DNA of 64,000 nucleotides from CAYHHI01 sp964356335 (GTDB lineage Bacteria; Arandabacterota; Arandabacteria; Arandabacterales; Arandabacteraceae), in assembly GCA_964356335.1 (NCBI GenBank), contig CAYHHI010000016.1, positions 1 through 64,000 of the forward strand, read 5' to 3'. Made by a program: the position numbers and the translations under genes. This document shows positions 55,269 to 63,558 of this stretch, in pieces. The notes under the pieces are model-generated. The model was not told where the DNA came from, ran no database searches, and saw nothing but the letters and a program-made list of their open reading frames with translations. Numbering within the stretch: position 1 is the stretch's first letter; each line of letters begins with the position of its first letter.

Positions 55269-56228
55269 CTACCTGAGCTTCGAGAATATCATCCTTCCTA
55301 CGGTTGTCTGGAGCACGCTCGTGATTATGACCTCCACCGTCCTGTTGAGCATGTTGCTGCCGCCCTCGATCACGACCATCGTGCCGTCGTCGAGGTAGCC
55401 AACACCCTGCTCCGGCTCCTTGCCCCTCTTGGTGATTCTTACACTGACCTCCTCACCCGGAAGAACCACAGGCTTCAGGGCATTTGCAAGCTCGTTGACA
55501 TTGAGAGCCTTGATCCCGTGAAGCTCTGCGACCTTGTTCAGATTGAAATCGTTGGTCATTACCTTGGCACTGCGAAGCCGTGCAAGCTTCACAAGACTGG
55601 CGTCCACATCTTCCGCATCTCCCGGGTCAAAATCGTCGACTACGACTTCAAGATCTTTCCTCAGCTGCATCCTCCTCAGGATCTCGAGCCCGCGCCTGCC
55701 GCGGTTTCGCTTCAAGGCATCAGAGGAGTCAGCAATCTGCTGGAGCTCATCAAGCACAAACTGTGGGATTATGATCTTGCCTTCGATGAAGTGGCTTTCG
55801 CAGATATCCGCTATCCTACCGTCGATGATGACACTTGTGTCAAGTATCTTGGGCATTGCCTCCTCCCCATGCCGCCTCGAGGCAAGCCGCAGGTCTCCGC
55901 GTTTGCGGATTCCGACCACTGCACCCAGGTAGCCGAGTATGAGCGCCATCGAGATTATGACGTATGCCCGGTGATTGTTGACGAAGGAAATGGAGGTCAA
56001 AACCCATCCCAGCAAAAGAGCAACAACGAGTCCGAGAATGAGGCCGAGCACACCGGCAAGTATCTCCCTGCCCGATCTGCCCTGGAGTCTGATCTCGGCA
56101 TAGATGATAGCCATTCCTGCCCCAAACCCAACGAGAAGTCCAAGCCACGCCGGCAGACCCCACTTACCAAGAAAGAAAAAGCCCGCAAGCGAGAAAAGCC
56201 CTAAGAAGACTATCCGTATTACTAACAC
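55269..56228 (-). CDS. PIN-TRAM membrane protein, YacL-like
   Basis: About 319 residues. Four transmembrane helices occupy roughly the first 110 residues. A PIN nuclease domain follows, with LDTSVIIDGRIADI, NRGRRGLEILRR and VMTNDFNLNKVA supplying the acidic residues. A C-terminal TRAM RNA-binding domain has GQGVGYLDDGTMVVIEGG-like sequence (EQGVGYLDDGTMVV). YacL-type proteins lie near ispD in Firmicutes and other phyla, as here. The GTG at 56228 has GGGAGG 11 nt upstream; a GTG at 56252 is possible. Confidence 0.9.
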   Translation of the reverse strand: MLVIRIVFLGLFSLAGFFFLGKWGLPAWLGLLVGFGAGMAIIYAEIRLQGRSGREILAGVLGLILGLVVALLLGWVLTSISFVNNHRAYVIISMALILGYLGAVVGIRKRGDLRLASRRHGEEAMPKILDTSVIIDGRIADICESHFIEGKIIIPQFVLDELQQIADSSDALKRNRGRRGLEILRRMQLRKDLEVVVDDFDPGDAEDVDASLVKLARLRSAKVMTNDFNLNKVAELHGIKALNVNELANALKPVVLPGEEVSVRITKRGKEPEQGVGYLDDGTMVVIEGGSNMLNRTVEVIITSVLQTTVGRMIFSKLR

Positions 56229-56268
56229 CGTCTCATCTACCTCCCGGACCACCCATTACGCAGCATGA

Positions 56269-57144
56269 TCAGAAGACTCTAATCTTGATATAGCGCTCGG
56301 GGTGTTCCTTGATGTCTGCCAAAAGTGCGTTAAGCCTATCGAGCGTCGTCTCGATCTCTTCGTGGAGATTTTTCTCCTTGATCAGCATCCCAAGGGTACC
56401 CTGGCCCTGTTCGAGGCTGGTTGCGACCGATTTCAAGGACACCGTTAGGGAATCGAGACGCGCGGATGCGCGTGCGAACCGCGTGAGACCCTCTGAGATC
56501 TCCGCCTTCCTGCCGCCAAGCACGTCATTGAGGTTCTCGGATGCCGATTTCACGCTCTTCGCCGTGCTCCTCAGGTCGTCCCTGTTCTCTCTGAGAAGCG
56601 TGAGGATCTCCGTGCTCACTTCGTTGAGCCTGGCAAGGCTCTGGCCCAGGGTGGCACTGCCCTCGTCAGGCCCTACGAATTTCCTGATCGCCTGCGACAG
56701 GGCCTTGATCTCATTCATAACATCTTCCATGTCCACCGACAGATCGGTGAGGCCCGCCTTGTACTTGCCCTCGATCACAGTTCCCGGCGGGATCTTCTCA
56801 CCCGTGAGACCCGGCATGATGTAAATGTATTTCTCTCCCATGAGACCCACGCTCCTTATCTCAACGGAGCAGTCCTGCCACAAGGTCACGCGTTCATCCA
56901 GGAGAAGATCAGTTCTCACGCGCCCGCTCTCAAGCGTGATCGGCCCCATCTTGCCCATCTCGACACCAGAGACCATCACGGGATCACCCGAATTCAAGCC
57001 CCCGACCTCACTGAAATAGACGGGGTAGGTCACCCAATGGCGGTTCATGCGGAACTGGCCTATCCAGGCAATACCAAGGATAAGAATCATCGCGGCGAGA
57101 ATCACTGCGATCCCCACCTTGACATCAGCCGATCTTGCATTCAT
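56269..57144 (-). CDS. mlaD: MlaD-type MCE-domain lipid transport protein
   Basis: A 291-residue protein with one N-terminal helix (about 9-29) and an MCE domain (YPVYFSEVGGLNSGDPVMVSGVEMGKMG, then LMGEKYIYIMPG). A long helical C-terminal region follows (DLRSTAKSVKSASENLNDVLGG), longer than E. coli MlaD. It forms a hexameric ring that passes phospholipids across the periplasm. It is the third gene of mlaE-mlaF-mlaD; mlaA, mlaB and mlaC are not in the window. Confidence 0.92.
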   Translation of the reverse strand: MNARSADVKVGIAVILAAMILILGIAWIGQFRMNRHWVTYPVYFSEVGGLNSGDPVMVSGVEMGKMGPITLESGRVRTDLLLDERVTLWQDCSVEIRSVGLMGEKYIYIMPGLTGEKIPPGTVIEGKYKAGLTDLSVDMEDVMNEIKALSQAIRKFVGPDEGSATLGQSLARLNEVSTEILTLLRENRDDLRSTAKSVKSASENLNDVLGGRKAEISEGLTRFARASARLDSLTVSLKSVATSLEQGQGTLGMLIKEKNLHEEIETTLDRLNALLADIKEHPERYIKIRVF

Positions 57145-57164
57145 CGCCTACTCCTCGCGCACTC

Positions 57165-57911
57165 CTAATGCACCGATATGGGGCCCTCGGCTCTCCCCTC
57201 GATGAACTGCCTTATCCCCTCATCGTGAGTATGCATGATCTCCTCGGGGGTGCCTTCGAAAACGATCTTGCCACCGTAAAGCATCGCGAGCCTGTCACCG
57301 ATCTTGTACGCGCTCTTCATGTCGTGCGTAACGGCTATCGATGTGATCTTGAGGGTGGCTTGGAGCGTCAGGATCAGCTCGTTTATGACATCCGCCATTA
57401 TGGGATCCAGACCTGTAGTCGGCTCATCATAAAGCACCACCTCGGGGTCCATCGCTATCGCACGGGCCAGGCCAACACGCTTTTTCATGCCGCCGCTCAG
57501 CTCGGCGGGGTGCGCATCCTCGATGTCCTTGAGCCCCACCAGAGCCAATTTCTCCAACGCCCTTCTTCTTATCTCCCCCTCGCCCAGGCGGGTGTGTTCG
57601 ATCAGTCCGAGCCCCACATTCTCCCACACCGAGAGCGAATCGAAAAGGGCCGACCCCTGAAACAACATACCGAACTTCTTTCTGAATTCGTAGAGGCCAT
57701 CTCCCCTGAGTGACACGACATCGACCCCGTCGACCAGGATGCTACCGCCGTCGGGCTTCATGAGGCCGATGATGTGCTTCAGGAGAACGCTCTTGCCGCA
57801 GCCGCTTCTCCCTATCACGACGACGGTCTCGCCCTTCTCGATCTTGAGGTTGACCCCCCTGAGGACCTCGTTGCCGCCAAATTTCTTGTAAAGATCAACT
57901 ATCTCTATCAT
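57165..57911 (-). CDS. mlaF: MlaF-type ABC transporter ATPase
   Basis: A 248-residue ATPase. Walker A is GRSGCGKSVLLKH, the Q-loop region is GMLFQGSALFDSLSVWENV, the signature is LSGGMKKRVGLARAIA, and Walker B is VVLYDEPTTGLDP with the H-loop AVTHDM. All match MlaF. The ATG at 57911 gives the usual MIEIVDLYKKFG start; the longer frame overlaps mlaE. Confidence 0.95.
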   Translation of the reverse strand: MIEIVDLYKKFGGNEVLRGVNLKIEKGETVVVIGRSGCGKSVLLKHIIGLMKPDGGSILVDGVDVVSLRGDGLYEFRKKFGMLFQGSALFDSLSVWENVGLGLIEHTRLGEGEIRRRALEKLALVGLKDIEDAHPAELSGGMKKRVGLARAIAMDPEVVLYDEPTTGLDPIMADVINELILTLQATLKITSIAVTHDMKSAYKIGDRLAMLYGGKIVFEGTPEEIMHTHDEGIRQFIEGRAEGPISVH

Positions 57912-57925
57912 TTGCCTTCCACAAC

Positions 57926-58711
57926 TTAACCCATAAACACGGCTCTGAAAAGCAGAGATGCAAGGATGTAGTCGGTAATGAGGATCATGAGGCACGACGA
58001 TACCACTGCCCTGGTTGTGGCAATGCCGACACCTTCGGCGCCGCCTTCGGTCTTCATACCGTGGTAGCAGCCCATCAAGGCGATTATTGCTCCGAAGAAC
58101 ACGGCCTTGATCAGTCCGTTGAAAACATCACTCACATGGAAGAAGAGCTTCAGGCCCGAGAAGAAAACATGCGTGCTGACGCCGAGCCCCACGAGCGCCA
58201 CGACCCACCCGCCCAGGATCGCAAGAAAATCCGCGAAGATGGTGATAATGGGAAGCATGATGGTGGCTGCAATGAGGCGGGGGCTCACCAGATAACGTAT
58301 GGGGTCTATCGCAAGCGTCTCCAGCGCGTCTATCTGCTCCGTGACCTTCATGGTGCCGAGCTCTGCCGCAATCGAGGCCCCGACCCTGCCACCGACGACA
58401 AGCGCCGTGAGCACAGGCCCCAGCTCGATCACAACAGATTTGCCGATCACGGTGCCGAGATAACGCATCGGGACATAATCCTGGAACTGATAGGCTGCCT
58501 GGACCGCTGCGACGCCACCCGTGAAGACGGAGGTCACAAGCACAAGCGGGATCGAGCCGATTCCAACTCTCAACATCTGATCGACGACAAGATGTTTCTG
58601 CCTGATCGCTCCAGGGATTCTCTTCACTGCGCGGCAGAAGAGCAAGAACACTTCCCCAATGTCTGCCAGGGAGGAACTGAGATTGCTACCGACGTATTGA
58701 AAAGCATCCAT
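57926..58711 (-). CDS. mlaE: MlaE-type ABC transporter permease
   Basis: A 261-residue membrane protein of the MlaE (YrbE) family with about five helices. Family motifs are FTGGVAAVQAAYQF, GPVLTALVVGGRVGASIAAELGTM and TEQIDALETLAIDPIRYLV. With MlaF it powers phospholipid traffic between membranes. It follows dnaB by 88 bp. Confidence 0.95.
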   Translation of the reverse strand: MDAFQYVGSNLSSSLADIGEVFLLFCRAVKRIPGAIRQKHLVVDQMLRVGIGSIPLVLVTSVFTGGVAAVQAAYQFQDYVPMRYLGTVIGKSVVIELGPVLTALVVGGRVGASIAAELGTMKVTEQIDALETLAIDPIRYLVSPRLIAATIMLPIITIFADFLAILGGWVVALVGLGVSTHVFFSGLKLFFHVSDVFNGLIKAVFFGAIIALMGCYHGMKTEGGAEGVGIATTRAVVSSCLMILITDYILASLLFRAVFMG

Positions 58712-58799
58712 ATGATCTAATTCGCTTCCGGTCCGATTGAGCCCGAATCCAGTTCGATGTGAGCCGCATCACCGTCGGCATCACTGCTGCCATCCAGGA

Positions 58800-60188
58800 T
58801 CATCCGCTCTCGACTCTTGCCTTGTCTTCGAAGCGCGTGTACTCATCGAAGAATATGAGCTCGACCTTGCCCGTCGGGCCGTTTCGCTGCTTGCCGATGA
58901 GGATCTCGGCCTTGCGTCTGTCATCACCCGCTTCATCACCAAGGGGCTCGGCGAGCCCCTCACCCACCTGCTTATAGACATAAGGCCTGTAGATGAAGAT
59001 CACCAGATCGGCATCCTGCTCGATTGCCCCTGACTCCCTGAGGTCGGAGAGAATCGGACGCTTATCCTTCTTTTCCCGCTGCTCAACCGCCCGCGAAAGC
59101 TGTGAGAGCGCCATCACGGGGATATTGAGCTCCTTTGCGAGAGCCTTGAGCGATCTCGATATATGCGATATCTCCTGCTGCCTGTTCTCGGCTCTCTGGT
59201 GGCCTCTTACAAGCTGAAGATAATCGACCACGATCAGCCCGAGATTGACTTCTGCCTTGAGCCTCCGCGCTTTTGCCCTCATCTCGAGCACACTGAGGTC
59301 CGGGCTGTCGTCGATGTAGATGGGCGCATCGTGAAGGGTGCCTGCGGCGCGCGTGAGTTTTCCCCACTCGCTTTTCCCGACAAAACCTGTCCGCACGCTG
59401 TGCGCCTTGACCCGCGCCTCGGAGCACAAGACACGGAGCATCAGCTGTTCCTTGGTCATCTCCAGGCTGAAGACCGCAACGGGAATCTTGTGCTTTATCG
59501 CCACGTGCTGCGCAATGTTCAAGGCAAAACTGGTCTTGCCCATCGACGGCCTTCCCGCAACCACAATCAAATCTCCAGCCTGGAAGCCCGCCGTCATGGT
59601 GTCGAGATCCTTGAAGCCCGATTCCAGGCCGGTTACGTAGCGCTTCTGCTGGTAGAGCTGCTCGACAAGCTCGAAGCTGTCTTTGACGATATCCTGCATC
59701 GCAACGAAGCCCTGACGCAGCTTCGAACCCGAGATTTCGAATATTCTTCGTTCCGCACGGTCCATCAGCTCGGCCACTTCGGCCTGGCCGTTATAGGCGT
59801 CATTTATGATCTGAGTAGATGCCTGTATGAGTCTGCGCAGGGTTGATTTCTCCAAGACGATCTTGGCATGGTGTTCAATGTTGGCTGAAGTCGCAACACT
59901 GCTTAAGATGTTCTCAACAAAGGTGACTCCACCCACACCCTCAAGGTCATTGGCCTTTCGCAATTCCTCCGTGAGCGTTATGAGATCAACGGCTTCGTTC
60001 CGGTCATAAAGTGTAATCACGGCGTTAAAGATCTTGGCGTGCAGGCTTGAGTAAAAGCACTTGTCGTTGATGATCTCGAGAGCTCTGGCGATGGCATCAC
60101 GGTCGAGCAGCATCGCTCCCAGGACCGCCATCTCAGCCTCAACTGCTTGAGGCGGAATCTGTTCAATTCCTGTTCTTACCTGGGCCAT
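58800..60188 (-). CDS. dnaB: replicative DNA helicase DnaB
   Basis: A 462-residue hexameric helicase. The N-terminal domain begins IPPQAVEAEMAVLGAMLLD, Walker A is GRPSMGKTSFALN, and Walker B/H motifs include LGLIVVDYLQL and the C-terminal GAIEQDADLVIFIYR. Its start overlaps the udg gene end by 26 bp. The order udg-dnaB suggests joint expression with genome maintenance. Confidence 0.97.
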   Translation of the reverse strand: MAQVRTGIEQIPPQAVEAEMAVLGAMLLDRDAIARALEIINDKCFYSSLHAKIFNAVITLYDRNEAVDLITLTEELRKANDLEGVGGVTFVENILSSVATSANIEHHAKIVLEKSTLRRLIQASTQIINDAYNGQAEVAELMDRAERRIFEISGSKLRQGFVAMQDIVKDSFELVEQLYQQKRYVTGLESGFKDLDTMTAGFQAGDLIVVAGRPSMGKTSFALNIAQHVAIKHKIPVAVFSLEMTKEQLMLRVLCSEARVKAHSVRTGFVGKSEWGKLTRAAGTLHDAPIYIDDSPDLSVLEMRAKARRLKAEVNLGLIVVDYLQLVRGHQRAENRQQEISHISRSLKALAKELNIPVMALSQLSRAVEQREKKDKRPILSDLRESGAIEQDADLVIFIYRPYVYKQVGEGLAEPLGDEAGDDRRKAEILIGKQRNGPTGKVELIFFDEYTRFEDKARVESG

Positions 60189-61041
60189 TTATGATCACCC
60201 CTCGAATAGGTAGATCAAGTACCTTCATCACGTTCTTGATATCTTCCCATACAAGCTTCTTGTAAGCGGGATTCCTGAGGCATGCCGCCGGATGAAATGT
60301 CGGAATCACCTTTACGCCCCGGTAGTCATACATCTTTCCGCGCATTCCGGATATGGGCGCCCGCTCTCCCGTTATGGTCTGGGTCGCGACGTTCCCGAGG
60401 GTGCATATGACCTGCGGCTTGACAAGTTCAATCTGCTTTTCAAGATATGGCAGGCATGCTGCTATCTCGTCCAGTTCGGGAACGCGGTTGCCCGGTGTTC
60501 TGCATTTCACGATGTTGCCGATGTAGACATCCTCCCTCCTGAGTCCCATCGCCTCGATTATCTTGGTGAGCAGCATTCCCGCGCGGCCGACAAAGGGCCT
60601 GCCCTGAAGATCCTCGTCTCGTCCGGGGCCCTCGCCGACGAACATGAGTCTCGCCGAGGCATTGCCCTCACCCAAGACCGTATTGGTCCTACCCTTGTGA
60701 AGATGGCACATCGTGCAGGTTCCCACCTCCCGTCTCACTCTCCCAAGTCCCCCCTCAGCCCCCACGGCAGCCTCTGCCTCAGGCGACCCGTCTCCCACAG
60801 GCCGTCCCCCACGCATCGCCCGAGCCCCTGCAGCAGCCTCTCCCATCGAGATCTCCTCCATGCCCCCGTCACCCGCCAGACCATCCGCGTCAGCTGACAC
60901 ATCCGATGGCACGTTCCCAAGCAGTTGCCCACCTGTGAGCATTATCTCTTTCGTTCCCGAGTGCTCAAGAAGCCTCAGGAGGTTACATAATTGCTCGCGT
61001 AAATCCTCGCGGCCGATCTGCGAACTAAGACCAGTTGCCAT
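60163..61041 (-). CDS. uracil-DNA glycosylase, family 4 (Fe-S)
   Basis: About 292 residues. Four cysteines for a 4Fe-4S cluster are visible: C-T-M-C near residue 107, KCRTPGN and ACLPYL. The active-site block is FVGEGPGRDEDLQGRPFVGRAG and the late motif is PTFHPAACLRNP. It removes uracil from DNA. The first ~100 residues are a Gly/Ala/Glu-rich extension of low complexity. The ATG at 61041 has AAGGA 7 nt upstream; a GTG at 61056 overlaps the coaBC stop. Confidence 0.93.
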   Translation of the reverse strand: MATGLSSQIGREDLREQLCNLLRLLEHSGTKEIMLTGGQLLGNVPSDVSADADGLAGDGGMEEISMGEAAAGARAMRGGRPVGDGSPEAEAAVGAEGGLGRVRREVGTCTMCHLHKGRTNTVLGEGNASARLMFVGEGPGRDEDLQGRPFVGRAGMLLTKIIEAMGLRREDVYIGNIVKCRTPGNRVPELDEIAACLPYLEKQIELVKPQVICTLGNVATQTITGERAPISGMRGKMYDYRGVKVIPTFHPAACLRNPAYKKLVWEDIKNVMKVLDLPIRGVIINGPGKNRN

Positions 61042-61055
61042 GTGCCAATCCTTCA

Positions 61056-62243
61056 CTACGCGCGGGGCCTGCCAAGGAGGATGGAGACCGCATCAAAGAC
61101 CTTTTCGGAGAAGTCGAGTTTGCCGAGGAGGGGCAGGTCTTCAACCCTGCCGTCTCGATGAATCAGGCAGCCGCTGTTCATGTCGCTTCCGAAACCCGTG
61201 CCTTCTCTTAGAGGATTATTGACAACAACGAGATCAAGGTTCTTCTCAGCAAGTTTCTTCTTGCCGCCTTCAATCTCATTCTCGGTCTCAAGCGCAAACC
61301 CAACGATTATTCTACCATCCTTCTTGCGGGAAAACTCTTTCAGTATGTCATCCGTTGAAATCAGTTCGAGGGTGAGTTTCCCCTGCCTCCGCATTTTCCC
61401 GCTGTGAGCCGCCTCGGGCCTGTAATCACAGACTGCGGCGGCCATAACCAGGCAGTCTGCATCCTGCCATTGGTTCTCGATGGCCTGGCGAAGTTCACCG
61501 CCAGTCTCGATTTCGATGACCCTGACACCAGCGGGTTGGGGGATCGTGACGGGACCAGTTATCAAGACCGTCTCCGCTCCACGTCTTCTCGCGACTCTAG
61601 CCAGGGCCGCTGCCATCTTCCCGCTTGACCTGTTGGAGATGAATCTCACGGCATCGAGCGGCTCGCGCGTAGGCCCGCCGGTCACAATGATCTTCTTGTC
61701 TTTGAGATCGCCCCCGGGGCGACCCGCATCCATGATCGCAGCCACGATAGGCTCGATTCCCGCAAGTCTGCCTTTGCCTTCCTTGCCGCAGGCAAGCCAG
61801 CCGGTCTCGGGCTCCACAAAAATGTAGCCCCTCGCTCTGAGGGTGGAGATGTTTGCCTGGACGGCCTTGCTGAGATACATGGCTTCATTCATGGAGGGAG
61901 CTATAACAACAGGCGCTTCCGTCGAGAGCACAACCGTGGAGACCAGATCATCGCAGATGCCGCAAGCGACCTTACCGATGATGCTTGCAGTCGCGGGAAC
62001 GATGGCGACGACATCTTGTTCCTGGGCAAGAGCAATGTGAAGCGGACGCCGCGTTCCGCCCTCCCAGAGATCAACTCTCACTTCTTTTCCCGACAGGGCC
62101 CTGAAAGTCGCCGGCCCCACAAGGTTGGTCGCATTGCGGGTCATGATAACGGTGACGTCAGCTCCGGACTTCACAAGGCTCGTCACAACCTCAGCCGCTT
62201 TATAGGCTGCAATCGATGATGTGACGCCTATCAAGACTCTCAT
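61056..62243 (-). CDS. coaBC: bifunctional phosphopantothenoylcysteine decarboxylase/synthetase
   Basis: A 395-residue coenzyme A enzyme. The N-terminal CoaC flavoprotein has VTSSIAAYKAAEVV and the substrate-clamp motif APSMNEAMY. The C-terminal CoaB half has GGPTREPLDAVRFISNRSSGKM and NDIL-type TDDILKEFSRKK. It overlaps the rpoZ stop by 4 bp (ATGA), so the two are translationally coupled. The gmk-rpoZ-coaBC order is common in bacteria. Confidence 0.96.
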   Translation of the reverse strand: MRVLIGVTSSIAAYKAAEVVTSLVKSGADVTVIMTRNATNLVGPATFRALSGKEVRVDLWEGGTRRPLHIALAQEQDVVAIVPATASIIGKVACGICDDLVSTVVLSTEAPVVIAPSMNEAMYLSKAVQANISTLRARGYIFVEPETGWLACGKEGKGRLAGIEPIVAAIMDAGRPGGDLKDKKIIVTGGPTREPLDAVRFISNRSSGKMAAALARVARRRGAETVLITGPVTIPQPAGVRVIEIETGGELRQAIENQWQDADCLVMAAAVCDYRPEAAHSGKMRRQGKLTLELISTDDILKEFSRKKDGRIIVGFALETENEIEGGKKKLAEKNLDLVVVNNPLREGTGFGSDMNSGCLIHRDGRVEDLPLLGKLDFSEKVFDAVSILLGRPRA

Positions 62244-62536
62244 TTCGCCTTCCGACCTCGCTTGCGCGGCTTACGCGGCTTACGCGGAGCGGCCTCCCCG
62301 GCCGACGGTTTCTTGGATGCGGGGATGCCATCAATCTCATACTCCACCCTGCCGGCGACGAAATGCTCTACAGCCTTGGGTATCGCTTTCTCCCCGTCCT
62401 TGAGGTGCATCCCTGGAACCGCATTGAGCCTTCTCGCCTCCTTGGCAATGGCGACCAGCGCCTCGTATTCACTCACCGCCCGCTTCACAACATCTTCCCT
62501 GGTAATCAAGGTCTTCTTGCTCTTTCCCAACCTCAT
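62240..62536 (-). CDS. rpoZ: RNA polymerase omega subunit
   Basis: A 98-residue omega subunit. The core helix EYEALVAIAKEARRLN is the family hallmark, and the start carries TREDVVKRAV. The C-terminal ~25 residues are very basic (RKPRKPRKRGRKAK). It helps fold RpoC. It lies between gmk and coaBC. Confidence 0.9.
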   Translation of the reverse strand: MRLGKSKKTLITREDVVKRAVSEYEALVAIAKEARRLNAVPGMHLKDGEKAIPKAVEHFVAGRVEYEIDGIPASKKPSAGEAAPRKPRKPRKRGRKAK

Positions 62537-62549
62537 ACCCCCTTGGCCG

Positions 62550-63182
62550 CTACGCCACTTTGCTTCCCAAGCCGACTATATGCCTCCATGATGTACCTTC
62601 AAGTATCCTTTCCCGCTTGAGCCTTTCGGCCCCGACGATCGATGCCATCTTTGAGACAGCCTGGTCGATGGTGTCATTCACCGTGACATAAGCGTATCTG
62701 GTTATGTATTCCATCTCCCCCAGCGCGTTCTCCAGCCGCCGCCTGAGTGCCTCCTCGGTCTCGCTCTTCCTGTTCCTCAAGCGCTCTTCCAGCACCTTGA
62801 AGGATGGCGGGATCACGAAGATCGACACCGCAAATGGGTAACGCTCCATAACCTGCACTCCGCCCTGAACATCGATGTCCAAGAGGACGCCGAGGCCCCG
62901 GGCCATCTTCTCATCAAGGTATTTCTTCGGAGTGCCGTAGAGATCCCCATGGACTTGGGCCCATTCGGCGAACTCGGCCCGCTCCTTCATCCTCTCAAAT
63001 TCCTGCCTCGAGATGAAAAAGTAATCCTTACCATGCTCCTCAGTGGCCCGTGCTTTCCTGGTTGTCGCTGATACCGAAAAGGCAAGTCTCACATCACGCT
63101 CCATGAGGCCGTGACAGAGAGTTGTCTTTCCGACACCGGATGGACCCGAGACAACTATAGGAAACGCGATCACTCTATTCAT
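62550..63182 (-). CDS. gmk: guanylate kinase
   Basis: A 210-residue enzyme that phosphorylates GMP/dGMP. The P-loop is VSGPSGVGKTTL, with SVSATTRKARATEEHGKDYFF and LLDIDVQGGVQV for GMP binding. The ATG at 63182 overlaps the remA stop (ATGAATAG); a GTG at 63191 is possible but longer than the family start. The last ~10 residues reach past the usual end. Confidence 0.95.
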   Translation of the reverse strand: MNRVIAFPIVVSGPSGVGKTTLCHGLMERDVRLAFSVSATTRKARATEEHGKDYFFISRQEFERMKERAEFAEWAQVHGDLYGTPKKYLDEKMARGLGVLLDIDVQGGVQVMERYPFAVSIFVIPPSFKVLEERLRNRKSETEEALRRRLENALGEMEYITRYAYVTVNDTIDQAVSKMASIVGAERLKRERILEGTSWRHIVGLGSKVA

Positions 63183-63435
63183 CCAGGTCACCGTTAGATT
63201 TTTCCAAGCGCTGGGTCATGGTCTCGGTCGCGATTGCCGAAAGCACGACATGGTCACTGTCCATCACAATGATCGATCGCGTACGCCTCCCCTCGGTAGC
63301 ATCCACCAGTTTGCCCTTTTGCCTCGCCTGCTCTTTGAGTCTTCTAATCGGTGATGATCCAGGTGTAATGACGGCCACGATCTTGTCGCTCGCCACAACG
63401 TTTCCGAAACCTATATTAATGAGATGCCCCTTCAA
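63175..63435 (-). CDS. RemA/DUF370-family regulator
   Basis: An 86-residue protein of the RemA (DUF370) family, with INIGFGNVVASDKIVAVITPGSSPIRRLKEQAR and DATEGRRTRSIIVMDSDHVVLSA in its two halves. In Bacillus RemA is a DNA-binding activator of matrix genes. The yicC-remA-gmk-rpoZ order is conserved widely, which suggests an older housekeeping role. AAGGGG precedes the ATG. Confidence 0.93.
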   Translation of the reverse strand: MKGHLINIGFGNVVASDKIVAVITPGSSPIRRLKEQARQKGKLVDATEGRRTRSIIVMDSDHVVLSAIATETMTQRLEKSNGDLDE

Positions 63436-63558
63436 ATGACTACCCCCGGAATTCTGTTCCTATGATGGTTTAGCATTGGACACCTGTCATTCCAAATTTG
63501 CCCTCTGGCCCTTGCCGTCTGCTCGGCGTCGCTTCGATCGCCATGCCTCCAATCACTC

